Assembly (NCBI GenBank): GCA_000827265.1
Contig: KN834856.1
Coordinates: forward strand, 95,155 to 159,154
DNA from: Collybiopsis luxurians FD-317 M1
Lineage: Eukaryota > Basidiomycota > Agaricomycetes > Agaricales > Omphalotaceae
DNA length: 64,000 nucleotides
Direction of reading: 5' to 3'
Part shown: positions 37,206 to 50,637 of the stretch, piece by piece
How the letters are laid out: every line of letters begins with the position of its first letter
Position numbering within the stretch: position 1 is the first letter of the stretch
Translations under genes and position numbers: made by a program
Notes under the pieces: model-generated
The model's input: only the letters and a program-made list of their open reading frames with translations
Databases searched by the model: none
Told to the model about the DNA's origin: nothing

Positions 37206-37660
37206 TGTGTGGCGTTTCTCTTTCAGCTTTAAACGTTCACCTTCTCTGCGAAGAATCTTTCACTGCTTGTGATTCTTACATGTGTATATGGACTTTGAAT
37301 GTTGGTTCTTTCGTCAAGGAACTACGAGTTGTAAAAATAATCTTTCATCACAGATGACTTCCTGAATCCACATGCTCAATACATCGCCAGCGGAACGGTC
37401 TTCTGTTGCCGAGAAATTGTTTTGTTGACCGCCTCTACCAGTATCTGTTTAGCAAGAAATGTTGAATCAAGGAGGAGTAATTGTATCAACAAAGTATCTG
37501 TCCCAACAATTGCAACTACTCTCGCGTACAAGCTCTACCGCGGAAGCATTCTTGGCTACTTCCGTCCATCGCAGACGCCGAGTTTCGAGATGAAATCAAT
37601 TAGATCTCATGACCCGACGACCCCTTACGTTCGTCACCGGTTCCGGAGCGAGCTAGAGAC

Positions 37661-37667
37661 TATATAA
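37661..37667 (+). promoter_or_regulatory. TATA box of the alpha-glucosidase gene
   Basis: TATATAA, 34 bp before the ATG at 37701. Confidence 0.5.
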
Positions 37668-37700
37668 CTCAAGCTTTTTTCATTCTCTCCAGGAGCTGTC

Positions 37701-40700
37701 ATGATTCGACCCCCATACGCCGGCTTCCTATGTGCAATTCTTCTCGCCAAATCTACGTTCGCGACATGGATTGAACCTTCTGTACTTGATGCTTGTCCAG
37801 GGTATAAAGTCCAGAATCCCGTAACTGAAGGGGCGGCTTTGACTGCAGACCTTGTCCTCGCTGGGAAGGCGTGTAATGTCTTTGGAAATGATTTGGAACA
37901 GTTGAAGTTGGCGGTCACGTACGAGACTGGTTCGTTGAGAATATTTTTGCTCTACTTGAGCTATTTTGACCCGACCACACGCTAGAAAATCGTATTCACG
38001 TCAAAATAACTGACGCCAACAGTTCTCGCTACGAAGTTCCCGATTCCGTTCTACCAAGACCGAACGGAACGTTCCAAGGGTCCCCCAGCGCTGCGGCTAT
38101 ACAATTCAACTATACTACCTCCCCTTTCTCCTTCACCATCTTCAGAACGACCACACGTGAAGTCTTGTTCACCACCGCTAACCACCCGGTCATTTTCGAG
38201 CCTCAATATCTTCGCGTCAAAACAGCCTTACCGCCTAACGCAAATATCTACGGTTTGGGCGAACATACGGACTCCTTCCGTCTTCCTACATTCAACACGA
38301 CGCGTACTCTTTGGTCGAGAGACGCTTATGAAGTTCCAACGGGTACGAATCTGTACGGCAATCATCCCATTTATTTCGAACATCGCTCTACTGGAACTCA
38401 CGGCGTCTTTTTACTCAACTCGAATGGTATGGATATCAAAATCAACGATACTGAGAGTACGAACGGCGGTGTGACACTAGAGTATAATGTCCTGGGTGGT
38501 GTTTTGGATTTCTACTTCCTTGCTGGAAGTGAGGAGGATCCGCTGGAAGTGTCTAGGCAGTATGCAGAGATTGTAGGCACACCGGCTGAGGTACCGTATT
38601 GGAGTTTCGGATTACATCAGTGTCGGTTTGGATATACGAGTACGTATGTTTGGCTCAATTCGCTTTTTATCTACTGACACGAATGACTGCAGGTTTTGTT
38701 GACGTTGCCAACGTCATAACAAATTATTCGGCAGCTGAAATTCCACTCGAAACTATGTGGACCGATATCGGTACGCTGAAACGATGTACCTTCTTTTCGC
38801 GGTATTCACGTAGAATACAGACTACATGCAAGGCCGTCGAATATTTACTGTCGATCCTTCTTACTTTCCGCTCCCTCGGATGCGTGAAATTGTTCAATAT
38901 CTCCACGCTCACAACCAGAAATACAGTTCGTCCTTCATAACTTGTAGTCACACACTTCTGATCTTGATTGAGCAGTTCTCATGACGGATCCCGCAGTCGC
39001 TTATGCACCGGGTGAGGGTTACGGTCCATATGATCGTGGAACGCAGATGGACATATGGATGAAGATGCCCAATGGAAGTGCTGAATTCGCGCTCGTATGG
39101 CCTGGTAAGGTTTTCGGTTTTCGCAAGTATCATACATCCTCGCTATAATAGATTGCTCATCGCAGGTGTCACTCATTATCCTGGTAGGTTCCTCATTTAT
39201 TTCCTCTGTTCTGGCGCTTGACATGTCAATGTTGCTTCGTAGATTGGTTCCATCCGGATGTTCAAGAGTAAGTGCTTTGCGATCTTACCCAAGAATCATA
39301 GTTGAAATTTGTCTCTCTATCCTTGCAGCTATTGGACGAATGAATTCCGTCTGTTTTACAATGCGACCGACGGAATTGACATCGACGGTGCATGGATAGA
39401 TATGAACGAACCGTCAAATGTGAGTTATTTTCCTGTTGTCATCCCTTGTTTTTACTGATCGAATCTCTTGTACAGTTCTGCGACTTGCCTTGTACTAATC
39501 CATTCCAACAGGCTCAGCAGATGGCTCTACCGCCTCCTCGAACAGCACCTGTTCCAGATCCCAACACGCCTATTTTCGGCGAATCGCCTAGTTCTTTGCG
39601 TAAGAGAGACGATGGTATCAATTTGTTGAATCCCCCCTACGCAATTGAGAATGCCGCTGGGGATCTGTCCTCGAAAACTTCATGGGTAAGCTATAACTTT
39701 CTTTATTCTATCCATAGTTGAGCTTTTGACTCTTCCCCTGCTCAGACGAACGCTACGCATGCCAACGGGCTTGTCGAATACGATACTCACAATCTTTACG
39801 GAACCATGATGTCGGTTGCCACCCGGGACGCCATGCTTGCTCGAAGACCTGGCCTCCGTACTCTCGTGATCACTCGTTCCACGTTTGCTGGTGCTGGTGC
39901 TCATGTCGGAAAGTGGCTCGGAGACAACTTCAGCTCATGGGGACAGTACCGACTGAGTATCGCAGGCGTTTTGGGTATGGCTGGGATATTCCAGATACCC
40001 ATGGTTGGCGCCGATATCTGTGGGTACGCGGAGAATACAACGAGTACCCTGTGCGCTAGATGGGCTATGCTCGGCGGGTTCTATCCGTTTATGAGGAATG
40101 TGAGTACGGTTTAATTGGGTGTATTTCAACCCTTACCTTACATACTCGTCTTAGCACAACGCCGACACCTCCATTAGTCAGGAGTTCTATCGCTGGCCAG
40201 TCGTTGCTCAAGCCGCTAGGAACGTTTTAAACATTCGGTAAGCTATCACAAATCCCGTCGTAATCTCGCGTTGATATCTTTGTAGCTATCGTTTGATGGA
40301 TTACTTCTATACTGCTTTCCACCAAGCAAACATTGACGGAAGTCCTGTCGTCCAGGCTCTGTGGTACAAATACCCGAAAGACGCTGCTACATATCCCGTT
40401 GACCTTCAATTTCTCTTTGGTCCCTCCATCCTCGTTTCTCCGGTTACCGAAGAAAACTCAACCTCTGTCACTATCTACCTCCCCAAAGATACCTTCTATG
40501 ACTTCCAAACACTCGCTCCTGTCATCGGAACTGGCTCAAATATCACCCTGAATAACATTGACTTTACAGAGATCCCAGTATACATAATCGGCGGCTCGAT
40601 TCTTCCTTTACGCGCAAACGGGACCATGACCACGACTGAGCTCCGTCAGACAGACTTTGAGCTCATTGTCGCTCCTGGTTCTGACGGTACAGCTTCGGGT

Positions 40701-41003
40701 CAGTTGTATGCTGACGACGGTGTCTCCTTGGAACAAGCGAATGGTACGACGTCGGTGACGTTTGGGTATCAGGGTGGGACGCTGAGTATGAATGGGACAT
40801 TTGGGTTTGATCTTGGAGTGAACGTCGCTAGCGTCAAAATTTTGGGTGTTGCTCATTCTCCGAAAAGCGTATCTGTGGTTAACAACTCGGGACATGCGGT
40901 GAGAAATGGGACGTTCGCATATGACGCTGGATCAAAGGTACTGCAAGTTCCGGTTGGGATTAAGTTTGACCAGGAAATCGAGGTGCGGGTGCAGGGGGGA
41001 TAA
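37701..41003 (+). CDS. Secreted alpha-glucosidase, glycoside hydrolase family 31
   Basis: [20 protein letters not shown] is a signal peptide. The N-terminal beta domain ([22 protein letters not shown]) leads into the barrel ([26 protein letters not shown]). The nucleophile motif is WIDMNEPSN (about 39394-39420), the acid/base Asp lies in [10 protein letters not shown] (about 39909), and VGADICGY follows (about 40003). The C-terminal beta domains run to 41003. About nine introns of 50-65 nt. Family members release glucose from maltose, starch or other alpha-glucans outside the cell, so this enzyme likely serves growth on such substrates. Many NxS/T sites fit secretion. All catalytic residues are present; about 890 residues, normal for the family. 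Confidence 0.93.
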
Positions 41004-41436
41004 ATGGGACGATGTACAATTCCCAACATACTTATCTGTGTATTAACTATGTTTGAATTATTCAAAGTGGAATTAATATCGTACTGGTCTCTGGCACAGG
41101 AGTTCGCTAAGCATCTTGCATCCGTAGGATCGGTCACTTGACTGAAAGTCAAAGCTGGCAATATTATTACTGATTGAGCAAACAACTGCGAACTTTAATA
41201 TGTACAGAAACTGTATACAGATTTATTATATACATTGAATGTTGTATACAGCATTAGATGGCAGCCTACACGGCGCAGCCACTGAACAAGATATTTTTAT
41301 ATGTAATGTACTACTTCCTATGGGACGACTGAGTCTCGTAAACAACCGAGTGCGATAAAGCGAGAAATCTGGAATTACCCAGAGCACATTTCACCATGCA
41401 GCTCGCAATACTGCCTGTCTAGGCTATCGAAACAAA
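41004..41436. other. Convergent intergenic region
   Basis: 3' regions of the alpha-glucosidase (plus) and the zinc-finger gene (minus). A TATATACATTGAATGTTGTATA near-palindrome lies at about 41228. No gene. Confidence 0.4.
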
Positions 41437-42547
41437 CTAACATGCGTCTCGATTCAAGGCCGTAAGCATGCGCGCGATCTTTCTGCATTTTTTACTTTTT
41501 TGGTGTCTTTTGAGATCGCTCTTGTTCGTGAACGAAGCCTTTACACCTCGGCACAATGTACACGCAAAAGGTTTGTTGCCAGCATGCCGACGAAGATGGT
41601 CTTAGAAAAAACATTTAGCCAAATCGTAAACATAGAGCGAGTGACATTGAGCCCGTACCGTCATAATTCTGTTTAGAAGTGAAGTCAATTCCAAGTTCTA
41701 CACATTTCTTCTTAAGACAATAGAACCGAGATTTTCGAGCTGCGCCACTTTTGAGATCGACTCCACGGCGCTTTCGGGAAGCTCGTACAATTGCGAGAGA
41801 GCCAACTGTCCGCGATTGTTCCTGCTTAGGCTTAGCAGAAGCTACCTCGAGAACGACTGGCTGAACGTGGCTGTCGATCAGTGGATATGTGGGTGAAGCG
41901 CAATGTTCTGGAAGGTTGAAGCCATTGTAGGACAATGCAGAATCATTGCCTGCCTCCGAGTGTTGATACTGGTGATCGGGTTTCATCGTGTAAGCCTCTA
42001 CCAAATTTCCCAATAAATTATGCGAGTCTTGACAACCTTGCAGACCTAGATTGGAAGATTGCATCCTAACCTCTCCGGACATACTCCAGGAGTTTGTACC
42101 TGCCGCCACATCAACCAGGTCCTCGTTGTACCGCGTGGGGTAAGGAGGTGTGATGGGTTCAAGACCAGAGTCGAGTCCAAAACTGACTGGAGCGCGCTCT
42201 ACGATGGTATTGATGCCTGTGCACGCTTCAAAACGGTGACTGATTGGCAAGGGACGGCGTGTAGGAACCAGATAATCAACGCCGAAATCTTGTTGCGACT
42301 GAGCACCGCGAGAGCAAAAATTTTCGATGTTCAAGCAGCCGGCATAAATATTGGACGTGATCACAGCTGGATTGCTCTCTTGGCAAGGCCTGTAAGTGTC
42401 TGCAGCGAGTGGCACCGAGGATGCGTAGTGGATATTCTCGTGATAGCAAGGTCCTTGTGCCGGCCAAAGCAGTTCAGCGGGAGAAAAAATAGATTCTGCG
42501 GGCTTGGAAGGATAAGGGAGAGAACGGTGCGGGGAAAAATAGTCCAT
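41437..42547 (-). CDS. C2H2 zinc-finger transcription factor
   Basis: Two exons (42547-41659, 41600-41437) give 350 residues. The first 260 residues are disordered and rich in Ser, Pro, Tyr and Asn, typical of a fungal regulator. A basic stretch VRASKKRRG-like (RASRKRRGVDLKSG) precedes the fingers. The zinc fingers are formed across the intron: YCLKKKC ... DDHLRRH, then FACTLCRG ... NKSDLKRHQKSKKC, the second ending His-x5-Cys. Both fingers have the full set of ligands. The target genes are unknown; the neighbouring alpha-glucosidase gene is convergent, so no direct link can be claimed. The open frame reads into the intron before its stop, which hides the fingers. Confidence 0.82.
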
Positions 42548-44033
42548 GGCGCTGTCTCGAAAGGAATGAGCTGGGATATCTTATTTAATGGAAGGTTTTA
42601 AAGGAAGAAAAAATTGCGGGGCACAATTCTGGTCATTCTTGAGAAGCCGAGTCGCTCAAAATGGGTGTCGGTGTTTGAATTGGTGTGGGTGCAGGTAAGG
42701 TTGCGGCATCAATTCCAGAGAGTGAAGATCAAAGCATTACAAAATTTCGAGCAATTTGTAACGCCGCCACCCCTTATCTCCCGGCCACGCCTATTGGAAC
42801 GGTTGGCTCAATTCGGAATGAACAAGATGAACAATGATATGTCTCTCAAAGTCGACTATTCTCTTGTACACTGGTTGAAGAACGATAAAGGATCACCAAT
42901 TATTAGGACTTATAACAAGTAGTTGCGTTTGAGTTTCTGTACTTCCATAGCCGTTATAACCAATTCTCCATTAAATACTGTATGCTCGCTGCACGCGGCG
43001 TCTTTTACTAGGACGTTTGAAAAGATTGCTGTCCGAACAGCCAGAATTCTGTAATCATTTTAGAACTCAGACAATCCCGATCAACCATACCTCCATACCT
43101 ACCTACGACCCACAAACGTGTACGTCCAATCTAAGCAGAGTTTTCTCATGCATTGATCAGGATCATAGTCGACTACTATTTATGACACAAAAATCAATAC
43201 AGAAGCTTCCAGGTTGAGTCAGAAAGTCAGATTTATTTTACTACACTGTGATGGATTTATATTTGGCCACGAGCAAAGGAAAAGGTGTCGGGGCGGATGG
43301 AGATAGATTAGACATCGTACTGTAGCAAATTTGCTGATTAGCGGAGCGGTAAGAATTTCGTACTGCAGTAGATACGATGCTACCCGATTTCTAAGGACTG
43401 CTATTATTAAGCCCAAACCAGTATTGCGATGCTCCTCCTCCTTGTAATAAAATAGGATTGGTTAACCAATATTGATTTCGTTGTTTCTAAGTCGAAGGCA
43501 TACGCAGTCTGGCGGTGAAAGTGATAAGCATCCATGAAACATCGTATGTATTTCTAGCAAAAATTCGAGTACTAAGGCCGGTCTCAGAAGAACTTTTGTA
43601 CCAACAACCTCGTTACTGTAATAAATACTCAGCGCTAAACTGTCCGCAAGTCATAAAGTAAAACAGTAGTAGATGTTGGTATGGAGAATCTACTGCCTGC
43701 CGATGGTAACTGTTTTCAGGACACGACATAGATGATGATCGGACAGAGAGGGTACGCATCAACATACTGTAAAGATGAAGTAGGTAGGAATACGGGTAAG
43801 TAAATATAGAAACAGAAAAGCGAAAACAAAAAAAGGAACGGGGTACAACGAAGTTCGTGCATCCTCGACCCAACTGGTAGCTTGTTCCGATTCCTTTACG
43901 GCGTTCACTTCACCACCGAAGCCTGGAAGGAACGAATATATATTGAGTACGTGGAACCGAATCTGTTTGGAGCAGTCGACTGACTTCTATTCGTCTCGCT
44001 AGCCGGCACCCTATACTCCAATCTATGGTCCCA
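42548..44033. other. Intergenic, no gene recognised
   Basis: Promoter side of the zinc-finger gene. Frames at 42614-42922 (plus) and 43613-43873 (minus) carry no motif. Confidence 0.35.
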
Positions 44034-46815
44034 TCATGAGCTTTCGCGGGTGAACGACTTGACAGGTTCGATAGCGGCGACTTGGGATATATTCCTTGTT
44101 TTGAGGAGGACGGAACAATTTGCGACGGTGCTGAAAGGAGACTGAGGTAGGAAGGTGAAAGTCGACCGAAAGGAAAGCATGAGAAGAATCAGTGAGTTGT
44201 ACTTCACACCGCCGACGTATCCTCCGCAAACTCTCCGGCTTCCTCGACAGATCGAGAGCGTTTGAGTCAAAATAGCGTTCGAGATGCGACGACAGAGGAG
44301 GGAGTCATTGGCGAGGGAAGATTATACCATAGGCCCCGCCTATGCCAAGGTATTGACAAAGTTGGTCCTAGAACGGACACGACAGTGATTAGAGTCGCCG
44401 AAGAGTTAGAGTCGCCGAAGAGTCAGCGTCGAACGTCTCAGGTGCTGTGAAGTTCGGTGGATCTGGGAAAGGGCCTTCGATTCGAGTTGCAATGAGCTTG
44501 CTAGCAAATGTTCGGGAGTGGAATTCAGCTCGAGGAAGGAATATGTTGACCAGAGTCGGGTCCTCACCGTCGGAAACGGTGTAGACGATGTTCAGTGCAT
44601 GTGGACGACTTTTGACTGTCGTCTAGGTGGGGTCGGAATGAATGTATATCAGCTAAGAGGTCAGGGTGCATGTGCGTGAACGAAGGACGTAAGAATCGGA
44701 GGAGTGCTGAGATCGACTGTAACGACGAACATGTCGGACAGCCAGATACGTGTTACTAGTGATAGTATCGCCGTGCGCTGTTAATAAGATCGTTCGATTC
44801 GGAGGCATGTGCGTGAGCAGGTTTGGACCCTGACATGCATACGCATGGTCTTCAGCGTCGTTATCGTCATAGGCAGCTCGCCGCCACTGGAAAGAGATCG
44901 AGGGAGGTGAGGGTTGAAAGGATATATGGTGATAATGGGAAGAGAGGCGAAATGGACAATAAAGATGGCGCGTTTGAATCTGCGGGCATATCGAAAGGCA
45001 CCTTGCTGAAACGAAACGACTTGCTATATGACTCCCGCAGAGCGTAGCGAGCAGCGGACGTCTCCTGGGAGGAACGGAACGCATTCGTTGCTAGGTGTCT
45101 TCGAGTCTGCGAGGTAGAACTCGACTGAGTTCATGACGGGGTTTAGAAAAGATTCTGGGGAGGCTAGCGATCGTCCGAATCGGTGGTGAGGGTTCTGAGT
45201 GAAAGAGAGAGGAGGGTCTACAACGATTCCTTAGTTAGAAGGTTTCTGCAGCTCAGAATTTGACTCGTACCTTTCGCCTCTAGCTTCAAACGCAAACGCA
45301 AACGGTTTACGAGCCATCTGAATCACATCGATGACTTCCGTCATCAAGGGAACGGTAGCATTAGTGCTCCGTAGACCGTCGCGCGTGCTCGAGAGTACCA
45401 AAAGTCCCGTGCATTCTTCCAATCCTCACCGCGTAAGGTTTCTATCCTTTCCCTTCCTCGTGTATCCTCTGTTCCATATCCAACCTCCGTTCCTTCATAG
45501 CTTCCTAGATGGCCTGAGCACGCCGAATGTCCCGTACACCTTCAGAAGCCTGTAACGAAAATTTGTAGACCAATTTGGAGCGTGAACGGTCCTCAAAACA
45601 CCGGTAGCTGGAGAGGTAGAAAGAGCTGTGAACTCGACGACCGTATGCAAGAAATTGAGAGAGAAAAAAGTGGATTAGCGGGACGGGCGACGTAGGCAAC
45701 GATGGAGATGAATAGGAGAGGGGTGGATGATGATGGTAGGAGGCAAGTTGTGGGTGTCGACAGATACCCACGCGTATAGGACGTTGATCCGAGAGACGTT
45801 TTGAGCCGAATAGCTTGAGTCCCGATAGAAACAGTACACGATGTGAACGTCGTCCTGCAGCGTAGGAATCTGATACAGGATCGAGGGCTGGGTTATCGGG
45901 TACACACGCGGATGAGGAGGGAGGTGGATATGAAGAGAGGGAAAATTAGCGAAATAGGAGGAAGCGGAGCCAAGTCGTCTCTTACCTCGGATTCTTGTGA
46001 CGAAATTGAGCGATAAATTTCGTTTTCTTCCATCTTCGTTTCCGGATATGGATGCTGAAGAGGCACTGTATGACCTGGCCGCTCTCTATATAGCGACGCG
46101 GTTTAACCCAGACGTTCGATAATCCATGTACCGCGAAGATTTTGTCCGTGAGGATAAGCTGGGACCGAGTCGTTGAGTTATCGACTAGCGCTGAATGGCC
46201 AGAGTAGAAGAGATATACTTGTAACGTGGGCAGGTCCTCGTGGAGGCTCGAGCTCGAGTGAATTAAAGTATTTCCGGACATTCGTACATAGAAGGATCCT
46301 GAGATACTGTAGGCGAAAACATTAGAATGAGTAGGACGAAGAAACCAAATGGAATCGGAACAAGCATACCTTTACGCCCGTTCCTCAGATCTTCTTTTCC
46401 AGCGTTCAACGCCCCCTCCTGCGGTCGAATCGCAAGTAACTGTTCTTATGAAAATGTACCCACGGCCGCATGCTGCAACGAATACTGTATGGCCATTCCT
46501 GCGGTCCATCGATGGTGGCGCGGTGCACAACTCGCAATCGTTCGAGCTGATTGAATCGCGTCTGCCTTGAGACGCCGTAGGCTAGAGTTCAACGGAAAAG
46601 GTAGATGCGGCGCAAGACTGAGAAACTGTCGGCTATTAGAGTGTGAGTAAGTGAACAAGCTCGATATAGCAGGGAGATGAACGAAGTGAAAAAGGAAACA
46701 TCCATCAAACTTACCTCAGATTCCCAATCCGAAAATGATCAGTTCCTTCACTCCAACTCGTCTCAGCTAAGTCTCCTAGGTTCAAAATCGATCCTGCGAC
46801 CTTGAGACACCACAT
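44034..46815 (-). CDS. Unidentified multi-exon coding region
   Basis: From MWCLKVAGSILNLGDLAETS (start 46815) several exons chain in frame with plausible introns: RQFLSLAPHLPFPLNSSLRR, then EGALNAGKEDLRNGRK, GSFYVRMSGNTLIHSSSSLH, LQVYLFYSGHSALVDNSTT and KIFAVHGLSNVWVKPRRYIE, then FLRCRTTFTSCTVSIG and ALSTSPATGVLRTVHAPNWS. Beyond about 45450 the frame choice is unclear; further protein-like pieces include VPLMTEVIDVIQMARKPF (about 45300) and NCSVLLKTRNISQVAAIEPV (about 44070). I do not recognise a family. The 5' half is probably a gene; whether all pieces belong to one gene, or a partly decayed one, is open. Confidence 0.32.
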
Positions 46816-47735
46816 ACTCTTCCTCTCGCGACATGATTATGCACACGCGCACCCTAAACGGCGAGAGTAAAAGCTCAGCCCGAGACGGGGAGATCTCACG
46901 GAACCTCGAAGTTGGATAGCGGACACGGATTTAAGATTCAAAAAACAAATATCGATACATTTGTATGTAGTAAAATACCCAAAAAAGACCTGTACAGGAG
47001 AGGAATAGACGTTAGCCTAACGAAGAAACCAAACGAACGCGATTAAAACTTACTTTACATTTGTTTATCAGGCTCCCCGGTACATAGATACTTCCTCCAA
47101 AATTCTACACTCCTCTAAACGATGTTAGCGTGCAGCTGCGAACGTGCGTTCAGCCGTTTGTAGCTCGAGTCCATTCTTCGAATTTTCATATCTTGAGCTT
47201 AGGGTTCAAGAGCGTGTTTAAGGGAACTGAAGTAGCTGTTGGCGGGCGGGAAGAGATGGAATGGGCTGTGTGAAAAAGAGCGCACAGAAAGTAAAACCGA
47301 TGTGGGTGATCGAGAAAGAGATGCACAAACGGCTAGGCGCTCAACGAGCGCTGACCAAATGAGCGCCTAATAACTGGCCCAGCGCACCTGCGTCGCATGT
47401 GTATGTTGACTTTATTCACTTCCTGAGGACCCAAATAGCACACCACAGTAAAAAAATTAATACACCTATAAACCTTACCCTCTTTCCATTATGGGTCAAT
47501 ATTTTCCCACGGTGTCCCTTTAAAATTCCCACAGTAAAAGCGCACTGGAAATGGCGCTGTTTTGGCTGTATTCCATTTGTTTTCATCCAACCAGTGAGTG
47601 TATCACCTAGGTCATGTGACCAAAAATGTTCCCCTATATCATATCCATTAGGGTAAATCAACTTTTACTATAAAAATCTGTCTCCAGCTCTCAAAATAAG
47701 CCAAATACAAAATAGACCCCAGCTCTCTATAGATA
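46816..47735. other. Intergenic, no gene recognised
   Basis: Upstream of the unidentified gene and leading into the A-rich repeats. Frames at 47399-47661 lie on opposite strands over the same bases and have no motif. Confidence 0.35.
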
Positions 47736-49090
47736 AAAGTTTTTAATTCCTGCAGTGTCAAAAAGGGAACTGCAGGACTATATGAGACACAGAATATATG
47801 CTATATGGGTCCCAGATCAAGGGTAAACAGGGGGCAGGTCTGGGCAATCACTCCTTTTTCAGAAATCCTATATCAACTTCCATAAGCAGCTGAAATGGGC
47901 AACAGTATTGAAAGACTCATTCATATTGAGCAAGTTTTCCAAGACCCGACTAAGGTCAAGTGACAGAAAACATTCATTTCACATGCCTGAGTGTGGGTAA
48001 ACACAATCAAGCACATAGGGCATTGAATCACACCCGAAATAACAGAAGCAATTGAAAAATTGCATATATGAGCATGCAACAATATACAGACAAAAGTTTA
48101 ACTTCTGTACTTCCAAATAAGTAACTGAAGGACTATATGAGACACAGGATATATGCTATATGGGTCAAAGATCAAGGGTAAATAGATGCCAGGTCTGGGC
48201 AATCACCCCTTTTTCAGATATTCTATATCAACCTATAAGCATCTAGAATAGACCATAGTATTGAAAGACTCATCTATATTGAGCAAGTTACCCCAGACCC
48301 GACCACAGTCAAATGACAGAAAACATTCAATCAGAATGTCTGTGTATGGGTAAACACAATCATGCACACAGGGTACTGAAATACACTTAAAATAACTGAA
48401 GCAATTAAAAAATCGCCTATATAAGCTTGCAATAATACACAGACAAAAGTTCAATATCTGTGCTTGCAAAAAAGGAACTGAGGGACTATAAGAGACACAG
48501 AATATATGCTGTATGGGTCATAGATCAAGGGTAAATAGGGGCCAGGTCAGGGCAATCACTCCTTTTGCAGATAAGCCCTATCAACCTCTAACCACTCTGT
48601 ACAAATCATACCAATAAAAGATTCGCTCATATCAAGCAAGGCATTCAAGACCCGACCAAGGTCAAGTGACAAAATATATACAAATGACATGTATGAGTGT
48701 GGGTAAACATAATCAAGCACATAGGGCATTGAATTACACCCGGAATAACAGAAGCAATTGAAAAATCGCCTATATGAGCTTGCAATAATACACAGACAAA
48801 AGTTTAATTCCTGTGCATCCAAACAAGGAACTGAGAGACTATATTAGACACAGAAAACGTAATATAAGGGCCATATAGCAAGGGTAAATAGAGGTCAAGT
48901 CCAGGCAATCACTGCTTTTGAAGATATGCACTATTAACTCACATGCATCTTAAATAGCCTGCACTATTAAAAGAATCAAACATTCCAAGCCAGTCATTTA
49001 ACACCCAACCAAGGTCAAGTGACAAAAAATACTCAAATGACATGACTGAGTCTGGGTAAAAACACTAATCTGCATTGGGCCCTCATTCAT
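47736..49090. repeat. Tandem array of a 353-bp unit, about four copies
   Basis: The unit starts with GGAACTGAGGGACTATATGA-like sequence at about 47766, 48120, 48474 and 48827 (spacings 354, 354, 352), continues with ATATGCTATATGGGTC, then GATCAAGGGTAAATAG, a CAGGTCTGGGCAATCACTCC word, and TCAAGTGACA further on. The fourth copy is the most diverged and fades at about 49090. Two look-alike minus-strand frames (NFCLCIIAS...RRFFNCF at 48233-48469 and 48556-48822) arise only because they read the same repeat. Homology to known elements is not apparent to me. Confidence 0.75.
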
Positions 49091-50637
49091 GGCAAAAAAA
49101 CAACAAGCAACCAGCAAACCTGGGTTATCTACTGCCCATGCAATCTCTCAACCTTTTCACATGGAAGACACACTAGTTACATAAAACATAAAAGTCATAG
49201 ACACTGAAGCCCATATGAAGGGTGAACCCATACATAGCCTGGACAATTCAACCAACAATTGATAAATATTAACATATGAAACTGTGCCCCAGTTGTGAAG
49301 TGGGCAATCGAGAATGACAAATAACAGACCAAAGGTCCACAGCCTAGCAAGGCTCCAGTGAGAGAAAATGTGGGTTAGGCATGTAGGAGCACAACTAGTG
49401 TCCCACATTTCTTATAGAAAACAAGCAATCATACAATATAAGAAAACTCAGACTACTATCAAGACTGTCACAAATTTGGGTCAAAAATCTCAAGTCAATT
49501 TGAGGGAATACAAACATAGAAAATCAAATGAATAGCATGGGCAGGTGCATGGGTATAATATCAGATGAATGCAAACCGGTAATGAAAAGGCACAGGAACC
49601 AAGCACATAACCAAAAATGAGCTAATCCAATGTAATACCAAAAGCAAAAGCCTGTGAAATGAAGCACAGTGTGGACACATCGCCGAGATAAAGTCAACCA
49701 TATTAGTGAAACACATGGTTACTGCCCTGCCCTCCAATACCAATGAGGGTCACAGGCAATGATCTAAACAAACGGCACTGCCACCTCAACAATACAAAGG
49801 TTTGCAATAGAGGGGCAATAAAACAAACATTGTGAATATATAGTTACAGAGATACAGGCCAAAAGCCTCTCTGCACTGATGCACCACAAGATAGTGCCAT
49901 AGTTCTGACTTGGCAAAGCATGACAATAGAAAATTGGACATTGAAACCCAAGTATAGAGATGCAAATGAAAAACAAATGAAGTGTCGTAGAAAGGGAAAG
50001 TTAAAAATGCAGCGAAAACCATACTGGTCCAAAAGAAAAACCACAAAAGTTGACCTGAGCATAGAAAAAGCTCCGCAAGCATTGTCTGAAACTTCAGAAT
50101 ACAGTCCACAGCCTATTCTTTAATATGGTACAAAGGGTGAGAGAGGACGAAGGATCCATAGTCAACCGAGTTGAAAAAAAGATGTAGGATGCGAATAAAA
50201 AAGTGCTTTGATAATATATTGGGAATTGCAGCCCGAGGTCAAGTAGGACCATACAAATGGACAAACACACAAGTGTATCGCAAACAGCAAAAGAATTCAA
50301 GCTTTCAGACACCACCAGGATGAACTCCCTCATCTCCCTTTCTCAAGACAAACAATATGTAACAGCACACGCGCGATCTCGAGGTCAAAGAATGGGTTGC
50401 ATGCATGGTGCAGACAAAACCTAAAAACCCATACCATCGAGAACAACACCGGCCTCAGCAATCTCACCAATACAGAGAACCCATACTCCCAAGGAATATG
50501 GCATGTGAAAAAAATGATAGTGAACAGTATGGAAACATACCGCACAACTGAAGTAGAAAAGAAAAAAAAAAAAAAGTCGTCACAAGTTTGGGTCAAAAAA
50601 TGCCAAGTCAAATTGAAGAACTACAAACTCAGGAAAT
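49091..50637. other. Strand-biased A-rich region without a gene
   Basis: The plus strand is strongly rich in A and poor in T. A stretch of about 65 bp beginning TCACAAATTTGGGTCAAAAA at 49468 recurs at 50579 (TCACAAGTTTGGGTCAAAAA), giving a diverged 1.1-kb direct repeat. Frames seen on either strand have the low complexity expected from the skew. Confidence 0.45.

Noticed and set aside
42059..42601. 180-codon open frame on the plus strand
   Set aside because: Antisense to the zinc-finger gene, whose minus-strand frame splices into intact fingers.
48233..48822. Two similar minus-strand frames suggesting a duplicated membrane-like gene
   Set aside because: The similarity is that of the 353-bp tandem unit; other copies of the unit do not keep the frame.
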